Source: Saprospiraceae bacterium
Lineage (GTDB): Bacteria > Bacteroidota > Bacteroidia > Chitinophagales > Saprospiraceae
Direction: 5' to 3'
NCBI GenBank assembly: GCA_022841745.1
Contig: JALHQW010000001.1
Coordinates: forward strand, 184,056 to 248,055
Length of the DNA: 64,000 nucleotides
The notes below the pieces were generated by a model, which worked only from the letters and a program-made list of their open reading frames with translations, did not search any database and was not told where the DNA came from. Shown here in pieces: positions 26,524 through 34,540 of this stretch (its first letter is position 1; each line of letters starts with the position of its first letter). The position numbers and the translations under genes are program-made.

Positions 26524-28047
26524 TTATTCGACAATGGACAGTTTAAGTGTCCTTGTGGCGTTCTCTGTTTTGATATTGACGAAGTAAAGCCCTGCATTCA
26601 GGCTATTTGTTTCGATTTCGTAGGAGGTATCGCCTTGGGCGAAGTCAACTGACTTGCGCTGCTGGACAGACTGGCCATTGGCAGTAAAGATGGAAATTTC
26701 GGCTGTTACCTTGGCATTTGTGCTCAGGGTAAGGAAGAAAGATTCACCCAGCTTAACAGGATTCGGGCCAAGGGTCCATTTTTCCTTCCGTGTCAGTTCG
26801 GAGGTATCATTGACTTGGTCTTCCCCTGTTTTTAGAATTTTTTGGCTGGAAAATCCAGCGCAAGTTGAATACTCGTTGAAGCCCAATACTTTCCACAGAT
26901 AGCTCTTGTTGGGCAACAGGCCATTGACGACCGTGGTGTTGGAGTTGACGACAAATCGTCTTACAGGCTGACCAGAAGTCGTCATTTCAACGAGGTATTT
27001 GTCAGCACCGGGAACGGCGGTCCATTCGAGAGGCACGGCATTAAAGGTAGGAATGAGTTCTCCCCCTTGCGGGCTGACGAGTGTAGGAGTGCCAGTTACC
27101 TGTTCCAAATTTGGCGTGTAGTTCGGACGAATATAGTTGCGGCTGCTGCTGAAAAGGCTGTTCTTCATGGCTTGTTTCTGGTCATCCGTGAAGTGGTAAT
27201 CGGAGCAGCCATAAATATAATTCATAAAATTTTTGATGTCAGGAGAGAGTGGTTGACCATTGGGGTCTAATGCATCAGCCGTGTAAGAGCAAGTATTAGA
27301 AGGACCGAACATATAGTCGGCAGGTGTATCGCATAGGCAATCTCCGCCACAGTTGGCACCATCGCAATTGGTCATGTTTACAAGTTCAGTGATAGACCCA
27401 CATGGGTTCGTGAATCCAACTGGGCTGCCATTCAGGTCTCCATTCCACCCACCAGTGCATTCCCATCCATAAAATGTGTGGTTAAGGCTAAAGAAATGGC
27501 CTACCTCGTGAGTTGCCACGAGCTTTTCAGTGGCGGAGTTTTCGTCCAGCACGACCCAATCATTGCCTTGTGGCCCGGCGCCAGGCTGATAAAAACCAAG
27601 CACGCCCTCTTCACCTGTCCCATCCGTAAGGAAGATGTTTATGGCATTGTAAATCATTTGGTTGGCAATGTCATTGAAGCCAGAATTAATGGCATCACTG
27701 TATATATCGTCGTTGTTGATGTACTTGAACTCCTTAATGTAGAATTGGATTTCTTGGTCCGCATAGTTCTCGTTCAAGAGGCAAAGTGCACCAAGTGCTG
27801 CTTTTTCCGAGGTCCGTCCGGTGCCGTCGCCTTCGGCTACTAAATAGAACCGAACAGGTACGTAAGTTACAGCACCCCGCTCAAATGCAAAGTCCCGCAT
27901 TTCATTGCGGTTGAAATGCATTTGTTCCATGATTTTTTTCCCTTCCTCAATGGTGACCCCACATTTGTGGTGCTGTGCATGGGCAGTGGCGAGGGCAATC
28001 AAGGCTGTGAATGCTAAGGTGCCACAGGCACTGATGATTTTATTCAT
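26524..28047 (-). CDS. Secreted M43-family zinc metalloprotease with T9SS type A domain
   Basis: The start at 28047 gives a Sec signal MNKIISACGTLAFTALIALA cut after AHAQ; the longer frame overlaps the promoter and is rejected. The catalytic domain has VATHEVGHFFSLNHTF (HExxHxxxxxH zinc motif), a Cys-rich CDGANCGGDCLCDTPADYM stretch and NFMNYIYGCSDYHFT, with the Met-turn typical of pappalysins. A fibronectin III-like domain (about 335-430: VPLEWTAVPGADKYLVEM) and a C-terminal type A sorting domain (LGPNPVKLGESFFL ... LNAGLYFVNI) follow. A T9SS-exported protease for protein breakdown outside the cell. Divergent from mdh. Confidence 0.9.
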   Translation of the reverse strand: MNKIISACGTLAFTALIALATAHAQHHKCGVTIEEGKKIMEQMHFNRNEMRDFAFERGAVTYVPVRFYLVAEGDGTGRTSEKAALGALCLLNENYADQEIQFYIKEFKYINNDDIYSDAINSGFNDIANQMIYNAINIFLTDGTGEEGVLGFYQPGAGPQGNDWVVLDENSATEKLVATHEVGHFFSLNHTFYGWECTGGWNGDLNGSPVGFTNPCGSITELVNMTNCDGANCGGDCLCDTPADYMFGPSNTCSYTADALDPNGQPLSPDIKNFMNYIYGCSDYHFTDDQKQAMKNSLFSSSRNYIRPNYTPNLEQVTGTPTLVSPQGGELIPTFNAVPLEWTAVPGADKYLVEMTTSGQPVRRFVVNSNTTVVNGLLPNKSYLWKVLGFNEYSTCAGFSSQKILKTGEDQVNDTSELTRKEKWTLGPNPVKLGESFFLTLSTNAKVTAEISIFTANGQSVQQRKSVDFAQGDTSYEIETNSLNAGLYFVNIKTENATRTLKLSIVE

Positions 28048-28079
28048 TTTATGATTTTTGAAATTTGCGTTAATGGCCA

Positions 28080-28087
28080 CAAAGGTA
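28080..28087 (-). promoter_or_regulatory. -7 element TACCTTTG for the M43 protease gene
   Basis: TACCTTTG on the minus strand, 32 bp before the chosen start at 28047. Its position supports that start over the longer frame, which would begin upstream of the promoter. Confidence 0.55.
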
Positions 28088-28131
28088 GAAAAAAACATGC
28101 CCAATACTTGTCTTTGCCCCGTCAAATACGG

Positions 28132-28160
28132 TTTGTGGAGTTGGAAAAATCCTACCTTTG
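28132..28160 (+). promoter_or_regulatory. Full consensus promoter for mdh
   Basis: TTTG at 28132-28135, a 17-bp spacer, then TACCTTTG at 28153-28160: an exact fit to the Bacteroidota consensus. Transcription would begin near 28167, giving a leader of about 265 nt that contains the whole inverted array at 28210-28417. Confidence 0.7.
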
Positions 28161-28209
28161 CGCCGCTTTTGAGAAAAGACATTTTTAAGCCACTAAATAA
28201 CAACCTTCG

Positions 28210-28417
28210 GTTGATGAAGTTTGATGGGAGTTGAAAAAAATGGCAACAATGGTGGATCAAGATTTAGGGTTCTAAGGGGCTAGGGTTCGCTGGTTTTCGG
28301 GTTATCGGGTTCTAAGGTTTTCAGGAATTCGAGCAACCACCATAACCTGAAAACCCTAAAACCCGATAACCTAGGTTCACCCCAAACGTTTTTTCAACCC
28401 CATCAACCCTCATCAAC
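28210..28417. repeat. Two nested inverted repeats in the mdh leader
   Basis: Outer arms: GTTGATGAAGTTTGATGGGA... from 28210 to 28239 against 28389-28417 (words GTTGATG / CATCAAC). Inner arms: 28300-28325 against 28346-28371, reverse complements with two mismatches in 26 (words GGGTTATCGGGTT / AACCCGATAACC). The two word types are unrelated to each other. In RNA it would form one long branched hairpin ending just before the mdh start. Confidence 0.85.
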
Positions 28418-28431
28418 CTAACCATTTCAAT

Positions 28432-29364
28432 ATGAGCAAAGTAACCGTAATCGGGGCTGGCAACGTAGGAGCAACCTGCGCCAACGTCATTGCCCACAAA
28501 GACATCGTCAATGAAGTAGTCCTTATTGACATCGTTGGGAACCTCGCCAAGGGCAAAGCACTTGACACCTGGCAGCAGGCACCCATTGACAACTACAGCA
28601 CCTATCTCAGTGGCGGCGACGACTATGCTGCTACGGAAGGCAGCGAAATCGTGGTCATCACCGCAGGTGTGCCCCGCAAACCCGGGATGAGCCGTGACGA
28701 CCTCATTTCCACCAATGCCCGCATCGTAAACACGGTGACGGAGAACATCATGAAGCATAGCAAAGACCCTATCATCATTGTGGTTTCCAACCCACTCGAC
28801 GTGATGACCCTTGCTTGCTGGCGTTCTTCAGGCCTTGACTCTTCCAAGGTGTTTGGCATGGCTGGCATACTCGACACGGCCCGCTACCGTGCCTTTTTGG
28901 CTACGGCCATCGGCTGCTCACCAAAAGACATCCAAGCTCTCCTCATGGGTGGCCACGGCGACACGATGGTGCCACTGCCCCGTTACACCACGGTTGCTGG
29001 TATCCCTGTCACCGAGTTGATTGGCAAAGAAGAACTAGATGCTATCGTGCAGCGCACGGCTGTTGGAGGCGGCGAACTGGTTCAATTGATGGGCACCTCC
29101 GCTTGGTACGCACCCGGTGCTGCTGCTGCGCAAATGGTGGAGTCCATCGTTCGGGACGAGAAGCGCATTTTCCCGGTCTGTGCCAAATTGGATGGTCAGT
29201 ACGGCTTGAACGACATCTTCCTCGGTGTGCCAGTCGTTCTGGGCAAAAAAGGCATCGAGAAAATCATCGAGGTGAAGCTCAATGCCGACGAGCAGGAATT
29301 GCTGAAAAACTCAGCCATTGCCGTGAAATCGGTGATTGATGTTTACAACAATATGCAGCTTTGA
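28432..29364 (+). CDS. mdh: Malate dehydrogenase
   Basis: NAD-dependent oxidation of malate to oxaloacetate in the citric acid cycle, cytoplasm. 310 residues, LDH-like MDH type. Visible: nucleotide-binding GAGNVG (8-13), Asp33 for the NAD ribose, the substrate loop VPRKPGMSR with Arg82 and Arg88 (Arg82 gives malate over lactate specificity), Asp148/Arg151 and catalytic His175 in GGHGDTMVPL. All catalytic residues are present. Single gene with its own consensus promoter, a long structured leader and a strong terminator. Confidence 0.97.
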   Translation: MSKVTVIGAGNVGATCANVIAHKDIVNEVVLIDIVGNLAKGKALDTWQQAPIDNYSTYLSGGDDYAATEGSEIVVITAGVPRKPGMSRDDLISTNARIVNTVTENIMKHSKDPIIIVVSNPLDVMTLACWRSSGLDSSKVFGMAGILDTARYRAFLATAIGCSPKDIQALLMGGHGDTMVPLPRYTTVAGIPVTELIGKEELDAIVQRTAVGGGELVQLMGTSAWYAPGAAAAQMVESIVRDEKRIFPVCAKLDGQYGLNDIFLGVPVVLGKKGIEKIIEVKLNADEQELLKNSAIAVKSVIDVYNNMQL

Positions 29365-29396
29365 TGATTCGCTGAATTGGCATCGCTGCTAAACAA

Positions 29397-29433
29397 AAAC
29401 CCTGTTGGCCTTCATTGACCAACAGGGTTTTTT
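29397..29433. terminator. Bidirectional terminator between mdh and the Omp28-like gene
   Basis: AAACCCTGTTGG and CCAACAGGGTTT form a perfect 12-bp stem with a 10-base loop; A-run on the left and TTTTTT on the right serve both converging transcripts. Confidence 0.9.
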
Positions 29434-29455
29434 GTATTATCGAACTCCGTATTTC

Positions 29456-30502
29456 TTATAAGATGACCACTTTTTCAAGCAGTTCAACACCTCTTGACTT
29501 TAACTTGATGAAATAGGTGCCTGACCCTCCAACTAGTCCTTTGTCAAACCGAACCAATTGCTGGCCTTTTTTCATTGCCCCTTTGTGCAAAGTGGCGACA
29601 AGGCGACCGTTCAAATCAAGCATTTCCACCGTAGCATCCTGCTGGTCAAGGGCGAGTTCAATGGAAATGACCGCTGAATTGAGAATGATATTGGGCGCAA
29701 CAATCATTATGTTTTCTGGTTGCTTCTCTTTGAAATCTGACAATGGTTCCGTTGAAATTTCATTCGTGCCCCAAACATTGACTGGGATGTACTTCGTACC
29801 TTCTTTCTTCCAAATAATGCCAATGACCTCGTATTCGTGGCCGACAATTTCATCCAAAGAAAGGGAATAGTTCAGGTTGAATTCTTGGCCTGCTGTTACG
29901 TCCGTATTCGAGACCAATTGACCAAATGAGTTGGTTGTAAAAGAGGCTCGAAGCAATTTTTGATGCACGGCGTTTGCACCTATACCTGTTTGATTGGCGG
30001 TCACATTGTCTTCAACCAAGTAAATGCCTAAATGATACTCACCTTGGGCTGCCTGAAAGAATTTTACCTTGGCATCAACCTTGATTTCCCCATCGGCGAA
30101 AATGGGTTGAAAGCCGCTATTGGCCACTGGTGTTTGGTCGAAATTGGCGTCAATCTGTTCCTTGAGCGCCGTAAGTTTTGCGTTTGCGTTCCCAGAAGAC
30201 ACACTCTGGTCTATTTCGCCCAAATAAAACCTTGGTTGGGATACCCCACCGAAATTGTTCGTAATATCAGTTGCTGCTTGGACTTTAAGCGTTCCATCGT
30301 AGTGGGCAGCAAGGAAAATGGCTTTGTCACCATTATCTTCAAGGGCATTTTTGAAAAAAGACCAGCCCCAGGTTCCACAGTTGACGCACCAAGCAGCGGT
30401 GCGCTTTGTGACGAGGCTCCGTTGTTGTTGTTCGACCTGTTGGGCGATGCCTTTTACTAGGAACAATACTGCTAAGAGTAGTGTAAAACTTTGTTTTTTC
30501 AT
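29456..30502 (-). CDS. Omp28-related secreted protein with thioredoxin-like CxxC and T9SS type A domain
   Basis: 348 residues with a Sec signal (LLLAVLFLVKGIAQ). The N-terminal third resembles Omp28-related proteins: KRTAAWCVNCGTWGW places a WCxxC motif as in thioredoxin folds, followed by IFLAAHYDG and GVSQPRFYLG. A beta-sandwich middle part and a C-terminal sorting-type domain (ATVEMLDLNGRLVATLHKG ... GSGTYFIKLKSRG) close it. Suggests a surface-exported protein with a redox-type fold; activity not shown. Upstream of it lies tilS on the same strand, 93 bp away. Confidence 0.8.
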   Translation of the reverse strand: MKKQSFTLLLAVLFLVKGIAQQVEQQQRSLVTKRTAAWCVNCGTWGWSFFKNALEDNGDKAIFLAAHYDGTLKVQAATDITNNFGGVSQPRFYLGEIDQSVSSGNANAKLTALKEQIDANFDQTPVANSGFQPIFADGEIKVDAKVKFFQAAQGEYHLGIYLVEDNVTANQTGIGANAVHQKLLRASFTTNSFGQLVSNTDVTAGQEFNLNYSLSLDEIVGHEYEVIGIIWKKEGTKYIPVNVWGTNEISTEPLSDFKEKQPENIMIVAPNIILNSAVISIELALDQQDATVEMLDLNGRLVATLHKGAMKKGQQLVRFDKGLVGGSGTYFIKLKSRGVELLEKVVIL

Positions 30503-30595
30503 GAGGGATTTTTGAAAGCAGTGGACAGTAACCGCTCGTTGTGAATGATAAAGGTACGATGATCAGGGTGGTTTGTCGCTCAAGTTTTGGAATCC

Positions 30596-31924
30596 TTACA
30601 AAAACACTGCCTGAATAATTTGGTTTGTCGTGGATGTGACTTTGAACCGTTCATCCAACCGCCAGCCAACGACCCAAGCGATATGACCGTTACTTTCCAA
30701 AAGCCAAACCTTTTCTTTCTCAATCCTTGAAAGTTTGTTATTGGAAAAAAAGTCTTGCAGCTTCTGACGCTTGCCACCCATGCCCAATGGGCAAAACCAG
30801 TCGCCTGGTTGCCAGTGCCTGAAGGTCAGTGGAAAGTGAAGGCAGCTTTCATCCAAAAATGCAGTATTTGGATTCTGGCTAAGCTCCTCAACAGTGCCGT
30901 TCAACTTATTGAATACTACCTGTTGACCATCGGGAAGGCTGATGGGGAAATCGGGTAAATTGTCAATAATAAATACTCCTCCAAAGTTTTCCCCCGAAGT
31001 AAAAATCAAATGAGAACGGTCTGCCAATAACCGCCCAGCGTCGCTTTCAAACCAACTACCGGGCTGATTTTCAAGACTTTGCAGTATTTGTGCAACTTGG
31101 TCATTGTTGAAATGGTATGGTTTCAACATTTCAAATAACAAGGTTGCCGGGGCAGGGTAGGAGCGAAGTTTTATATGGTCGATCTTAAATCCATCTTCGT
31201 TTTGTTCAAAAACCGCTTCCTTGATTTGATCAATGGCAAAATCATAGAGGGCTTCTGCCTCACGAATCCTCGCAAGGTTTTCCCCCGCTGTCAGTTGGAA
31301 CTGTGGATTTAATTTTTCAAAGACAGGGGTGATATGATGGCGGATGAGGTTGCGATTGTATTTGTCCGATGCGTTGGATGCATCTTCCCTGAATTGGATG
31401 TCTTGGGCTAACGCAAAATTGACAACCTCCGTTTTGGTGGCGAACAAAAGGGGGCGAATAAGGTGACCGTTTTTTTCCTGAATCCCATGCAAGCCTCTTA
31501 ATCCGCAGCCTTTTGCAAAATTGTAAAGCATGGTCTCGACGCTGTCATCCAAATGGTGTGCTGTTGCGATTTGCTGGCAACTTGCAATTTGACGTGTTGT
31601 TTCCAGCCAGCCGTACCGCAGTTCCCGGGCTGCCACCTGAATGGAAAGCTTGTTTTGCTTCGCAAAGCCCGCTGTGTCGAATTGTATAGAAAAAAACGCA
31701 ACTTGAAGTTTTGTGGCTAAATCCTTGACAAATTCTTCATCCAAATCGGATACCTCGCCCCTCAGTTTGAAATTGCAGTGCGCTATGGCAAACGGCAATC
31801 CGGCCAATCTGAACAAATGGCAAAGCACGACCGAGTCAACACCGCCACTGGTGGCTACCAGCGTGGAAGAACCATCTGCAACCATCTGCTTTGACTTGAT
31901 ATTTTGAAGAAAACGTTCCAGCAT
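30596..31924 (-). CDS. tilS: tRNA(Ile)-lysidine synthetase TilS
   Basis: Converts the wobble cytidine of tRNA-Ile(CAU) to lysidine, which is essential for reading AUA. Start set at 31924 (MLERFLQNIKSK); the longer frame runs into the terminator of the upstream gene. The PP-loop ATP motif is SGGVDS (26-31); the N-type PPase domain continues with HCNFKLRG and TAHHLDDSVETMLYNF, and the C-terminal TilS domain has FRHWQPGDWFCPLGMGGKRQKLQDFF. At 442 residues the length is normal for the two-domain form. Confidence 0.95.
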   Translation of the reverse strand: MLERFLQNIKSKQMVADGSSTLVATSGGVDSVVLCHLFRLAGLPFAIAHCNFKLRGEVSDLDEEFVKDLATKLQVAFFSIQFDTAGFAKQNKLSIQVAARELRYGWLETTRQIASCQQIATAHHLDDSVETMLYNFAKGCGLRGLHGIQEKNGHLIRPLLFATKTEVVNFALAQDIQFREDASNASDKYNRNLIRHHITPVFEKLNPQFQLTAGENLARIREAEALYDFAIDQIKEAVFEQNEDGFKIDHIKLRSYPAPATLLFEMLKPYHFNNDQVAQILQSLENQPGSWFESDAGRLLADRSHLIFTSGENFGGVFIIDNLPDFPISLPDGQQVVFNKLNGTVEELSQNPNTAFLDESCLHFPLTFRHWQPGDWFCPLGMGGKRQKLQDFFSNNKLSRIEKEKVWLLESNGHIAWVVGWRLDERFKVTSTTNQIIQAVFL

Positions 31925-31963
31925 TGCGCCGTAAAGGTAAAATGTCCATTCATGGCTATGCAT

Positions 31964-31997
31964 AAAAAAACGGGACAAGCATTTTCAGCCTGCCCCG
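31964..31997 (-). terminator. Strand-specific terminator of the DUF937-OmpA gene
   Basis: On the minus strand CGGGGCAGGC pairs with GCTTGTCCCG using two G-U pairs, loop of 7, followed by seven T. On the plus strand the same two pairs become A-C mismatches, so the hairpin favours minus-strand transcripts only. Confidence 0.8.
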
Positions 31998-32022
31998 CCC
32001 TATATAGAAGTTGTATTGAAAA

Positions 32023-33263
32023 TTACTTCGCCATCACCCGCACATCAATCCTGCGGTTCTTAGCTTTGTTTTCTTCTGTGTCGTTCGGTGCAACCGGATG
32101 TTGGTCGCCGTAGCCCTCAGCTTCCATTCTGTTTGGGTCAACGCCTAATCCTACCAAGGTGGCTCTAACAGTATTGGCTCTATCCGCTGAGAGTTTCAAA
32201 TTGGTGTCCTTGTTGCCAACGTTGTCGGTATAGCCGCCAATTTTAAGCTTAACGGTAGGGTAGCACTTCATAATTTCGAAGATGTTGCCAATTTGCTCAG
32301 CCGATTTGGCCATGTTCAATTTCGAGCTGCCCGTTTCAAAGGTCAAGCGGTCGAAAGAGAACCAGGTTTTCTCGTCAATAGGCTTGGATTCGTCCTCGAT
32401 AAAGGCTACCAATTTACTTTCCATGCCTTTTCCGGGATGTATAGCTCCACACCACAAGCCAATTTACGTTTGAAGAAGGCGCCTAGGTCGGAGGCAGCGT
32501 CAGTAACAGCCTCTGTAGCATTGTCAACCACTTCTGCAGTGTTGTCAGCGGCGTTCTCCCCGGATTCTGTTACGGCCTCAACTGGATCGGAATCATTGGA
32601 TTTGTCGCAGCCCTTCCAGAAATATACAAATGCAGTAAAGGCCAACAAGGCCAATAGCCACGGCCACCAGTTCATGCCGCTTACCTTTGTTTCATTAGAA
32701 ACATTAAGCTTTGTTGAATCAAAGCCCGATGCGAAACCTAGCAAGTTGCCCATGCCTGCTGGCAGTGCGCTCATGATATTGCTTTTTTGGCCACCAAGGA
32801 AGGAGGCAAGCCCTGCGGCACTCAAGCCTTCATTTTTGATTTTGCGACTTAGAAAACCCATGATGAGTGGCCCAGCGAGGCCAAGCAGGGAAGAAGTGGA
32901 GCTTTTCCTAACCCCAGAAAAGCTACTGACAAGGTCGAGGATGCCACCTACCTTGTTGCCAAACAGGTTGCCCATCAGGCCGCCCGCTATGTCCTTTGGG
33001 TCGCCATGTGCGAGGTTGCCGCCGCCTATCAGGCCAGAAAGGTTGTCGAGGAAACCAGCGTTGCGGTTGTCGCTGAGCAGGTTGAAGATACCACTGAATG
33101 CGCTGGAGTCAGTGGATTTGTTGACCAAGCCGCTGAGTATGGTCGGAAGCAGGACACCGATTGCCTTGCTGATGCCACCTTCGCTTTCGCCAAGTTGGCT
33201 TGCTGCTCCTGAAATGATTTGGTTAGTAACCATGCCTTTCAAGTCATCGAGAATGTTTGCCAT
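32023..33263 (-). pseudogene. DUF937 plus OmpA-C protein, frameshifted
   Basis: Two overlapping frames make one known architecture. The upstream frame starts MANILDDLKG at 33263: a DUF937-type Gly/Ser/Leu-rich helical region, one membrane segment (WPWLLALLAFTAFVYFW) and an Asp/Glu/Ala-rich linker; it ends early with YIPEKAWKVNW. The downstream frame carries ESKLVAFIEDESK, FDRLTFETGSSKLN and a complete OmpA-C peptidoglycan-binding domain (GGYTDNVGNKDTNLKLSADRA ... NRRIDVRV, part shown). Joining them needs one extra base in the A4 tract at 32428-32431 (minus strand GGAAAAGG), giving IPEKGMESK. One-base deletion, sequence error, or -1 slippage. Confidence 0.8.
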
Positions 33264-33542
33264 AGTAGATGTTGGTGAATTAAATTGTGATACAAATGAA
33301 GTATAGGCAATTTTTAGAAGCATTGCCATTTATTTTAATTGACTCGATAGGAATGGATTAATGACGGTAGAATGGAAAGACCGTCACTTTTTAATATCGT
33401 CAGGTGTGGTTAGGCGCTGCAAAGGTTGAACAATCGTTTTGAAATAATATTGTTTTATGGGATGAATTAATGGAATCCTAACATGAGGAGTGGATGACAA
33501 AATGGTGACTCTTGGGGTTTTTAGGTGCATTTTTCTCAAACA

Positions 33543-34526
33543 TCAATGCAAGATTACCAAGGCTAAAATCCCCAGAAAGTACAATCCTAAAAAAATGGCC
33601 GCCATTTTATGCTCCTTTTTCTTGACTCGGTTTAAATCCATTTCTTTTTTCTTGAAAAGCCTAAGTTTATTGCCTGTCAAAATCAACTGGAACATGACGG
33701 CAGCAATCAGGGCGTAGGCGAGCAAATAGATTTTGTCCATAAGCACCATATAGCCCACATCAGGCAGCGCATCGGAATAGCTTTGCTGGAGAAATACAGC
33801 AGTAAGCAAGCTGCCAACTGGTAAACTAATACGTGCATCCACATAGCTTGGGAAAAAAAGCATCGCTCCCAATGCAGCCATAATGACAATCGTAAGCGGC
33901 AGCAGCAGTTTTAGGAAAAAATAACTGTAAGGTCGGGTGATGGTAAACCTAAAAATGAAATCGGAGAAATTGGTGGCAGGATAATCGGGGTTACCGAAGT
34001 CTGTTCCATAATTGTGCAATTGGGAAACCAGTCCCGAACCTATTATGTCCCATCCGGCTAATTTCATTTCTGGCCTGAAAAAAATGGGTGCCGAAGTGCT
34101 GTCTTTGACAAAAACGAGCGCATTGGCCGGGTAGTCGGGATGCTCCAAGTGGATTTCGAGCTGGTGCTTGTCCAATGGGAACCGCTCCAATTCAAAAGGA
34201 TGGAAAAAGCGTCCTTCGACCCTATAGCCTTGGTAGTTCCAGCCGCCTTCAAGGGTGATGATGGTATCCTCGAAAGTCTCCTGTGACATTCCCCATTTTT
34301 CTACCATGTTCACGAACTCAATGCCAGTGGGGTCAATATCGCCCTTCCATTTGAACCAGACATAGAAATCCGCATAGAAACTGTGCTCGTCCAAATTAAG
34401 GTCGTAGAGGTTCATTAGGTAAATACCTGTATAGACCTTTTGAGGCCCTGTTGCCTTTGCCAAGAAAGGCAACAACATGGCGATGAGCCACCACAAATGG
34501 AATTTCCGTTTCATTTTGCGTCTCAC
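33543..34526 (-). CDS. Pentameric ligand-gated ion channel homologue
   Basis: 327 residues: a signal peptide (WLIAMLLPFLAKA), an extracellular beta-sandwich (about 25-210) with VYTGIYLMNLYDLNLDEHSF (beta 1-2) and the Pro-loop RFPLDKHQLEIHLEHPDY, then four membrane segments: M1 FFLKLLLPLTIVIMAALGAM, M2 ISLPVGSLLTAVFLQQ, M3 IYLLAYALIAAVMFQLIL and M4 AAIFLGLYFLGILALVIL. This is the Cys-loop receptor layout without the Cys pair, as in bacterial members such as GLIC and ELIC. Ligand and ion choice cannot be read here. It is 14 bp downstream of the subtilase gene on the same strand, so likely co-transcribed with it. Confidence 0.85.
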   Translation of the reverse strand: MRRKMKRKFHLWWLIAMLLPFLAKATGPQKVYTGIYLMNLYDLNLDEHSFYADFYVWFKWKGDIDPTGIEFVNMVEKWGMSQETFEDTIITLEGGWNYQGYRVEGRFFHPFELERFPLDKHQLEIHLEHPDYPANALVFVKDSTSAPIFFRPEMKLAGWDIIGSGLVSQLHNYGTDFGNPDYPATNFSDFIFRFTITRPYSYFFLKLLLPLTIVIMAALGAMLFFPSYVDARISLPVGSLLTAVFLQQSYSDALPDVGYMVLMDKIYLLAYALIAAVMFQLILTGNKLRLFKKKEMDLNRVKKKEHKMAAIFLGLYFLGILALVILH

Positions 34527-34540
34527 TTGGAATTGAATCC

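Noticed and set aside
32293..33306. 337-aa plus-strand frame over the DUF937-OmpA gene
   Set aside because: Ser/Pro/Leu-rich antisense of a low-complexity helical region, no start context or family.
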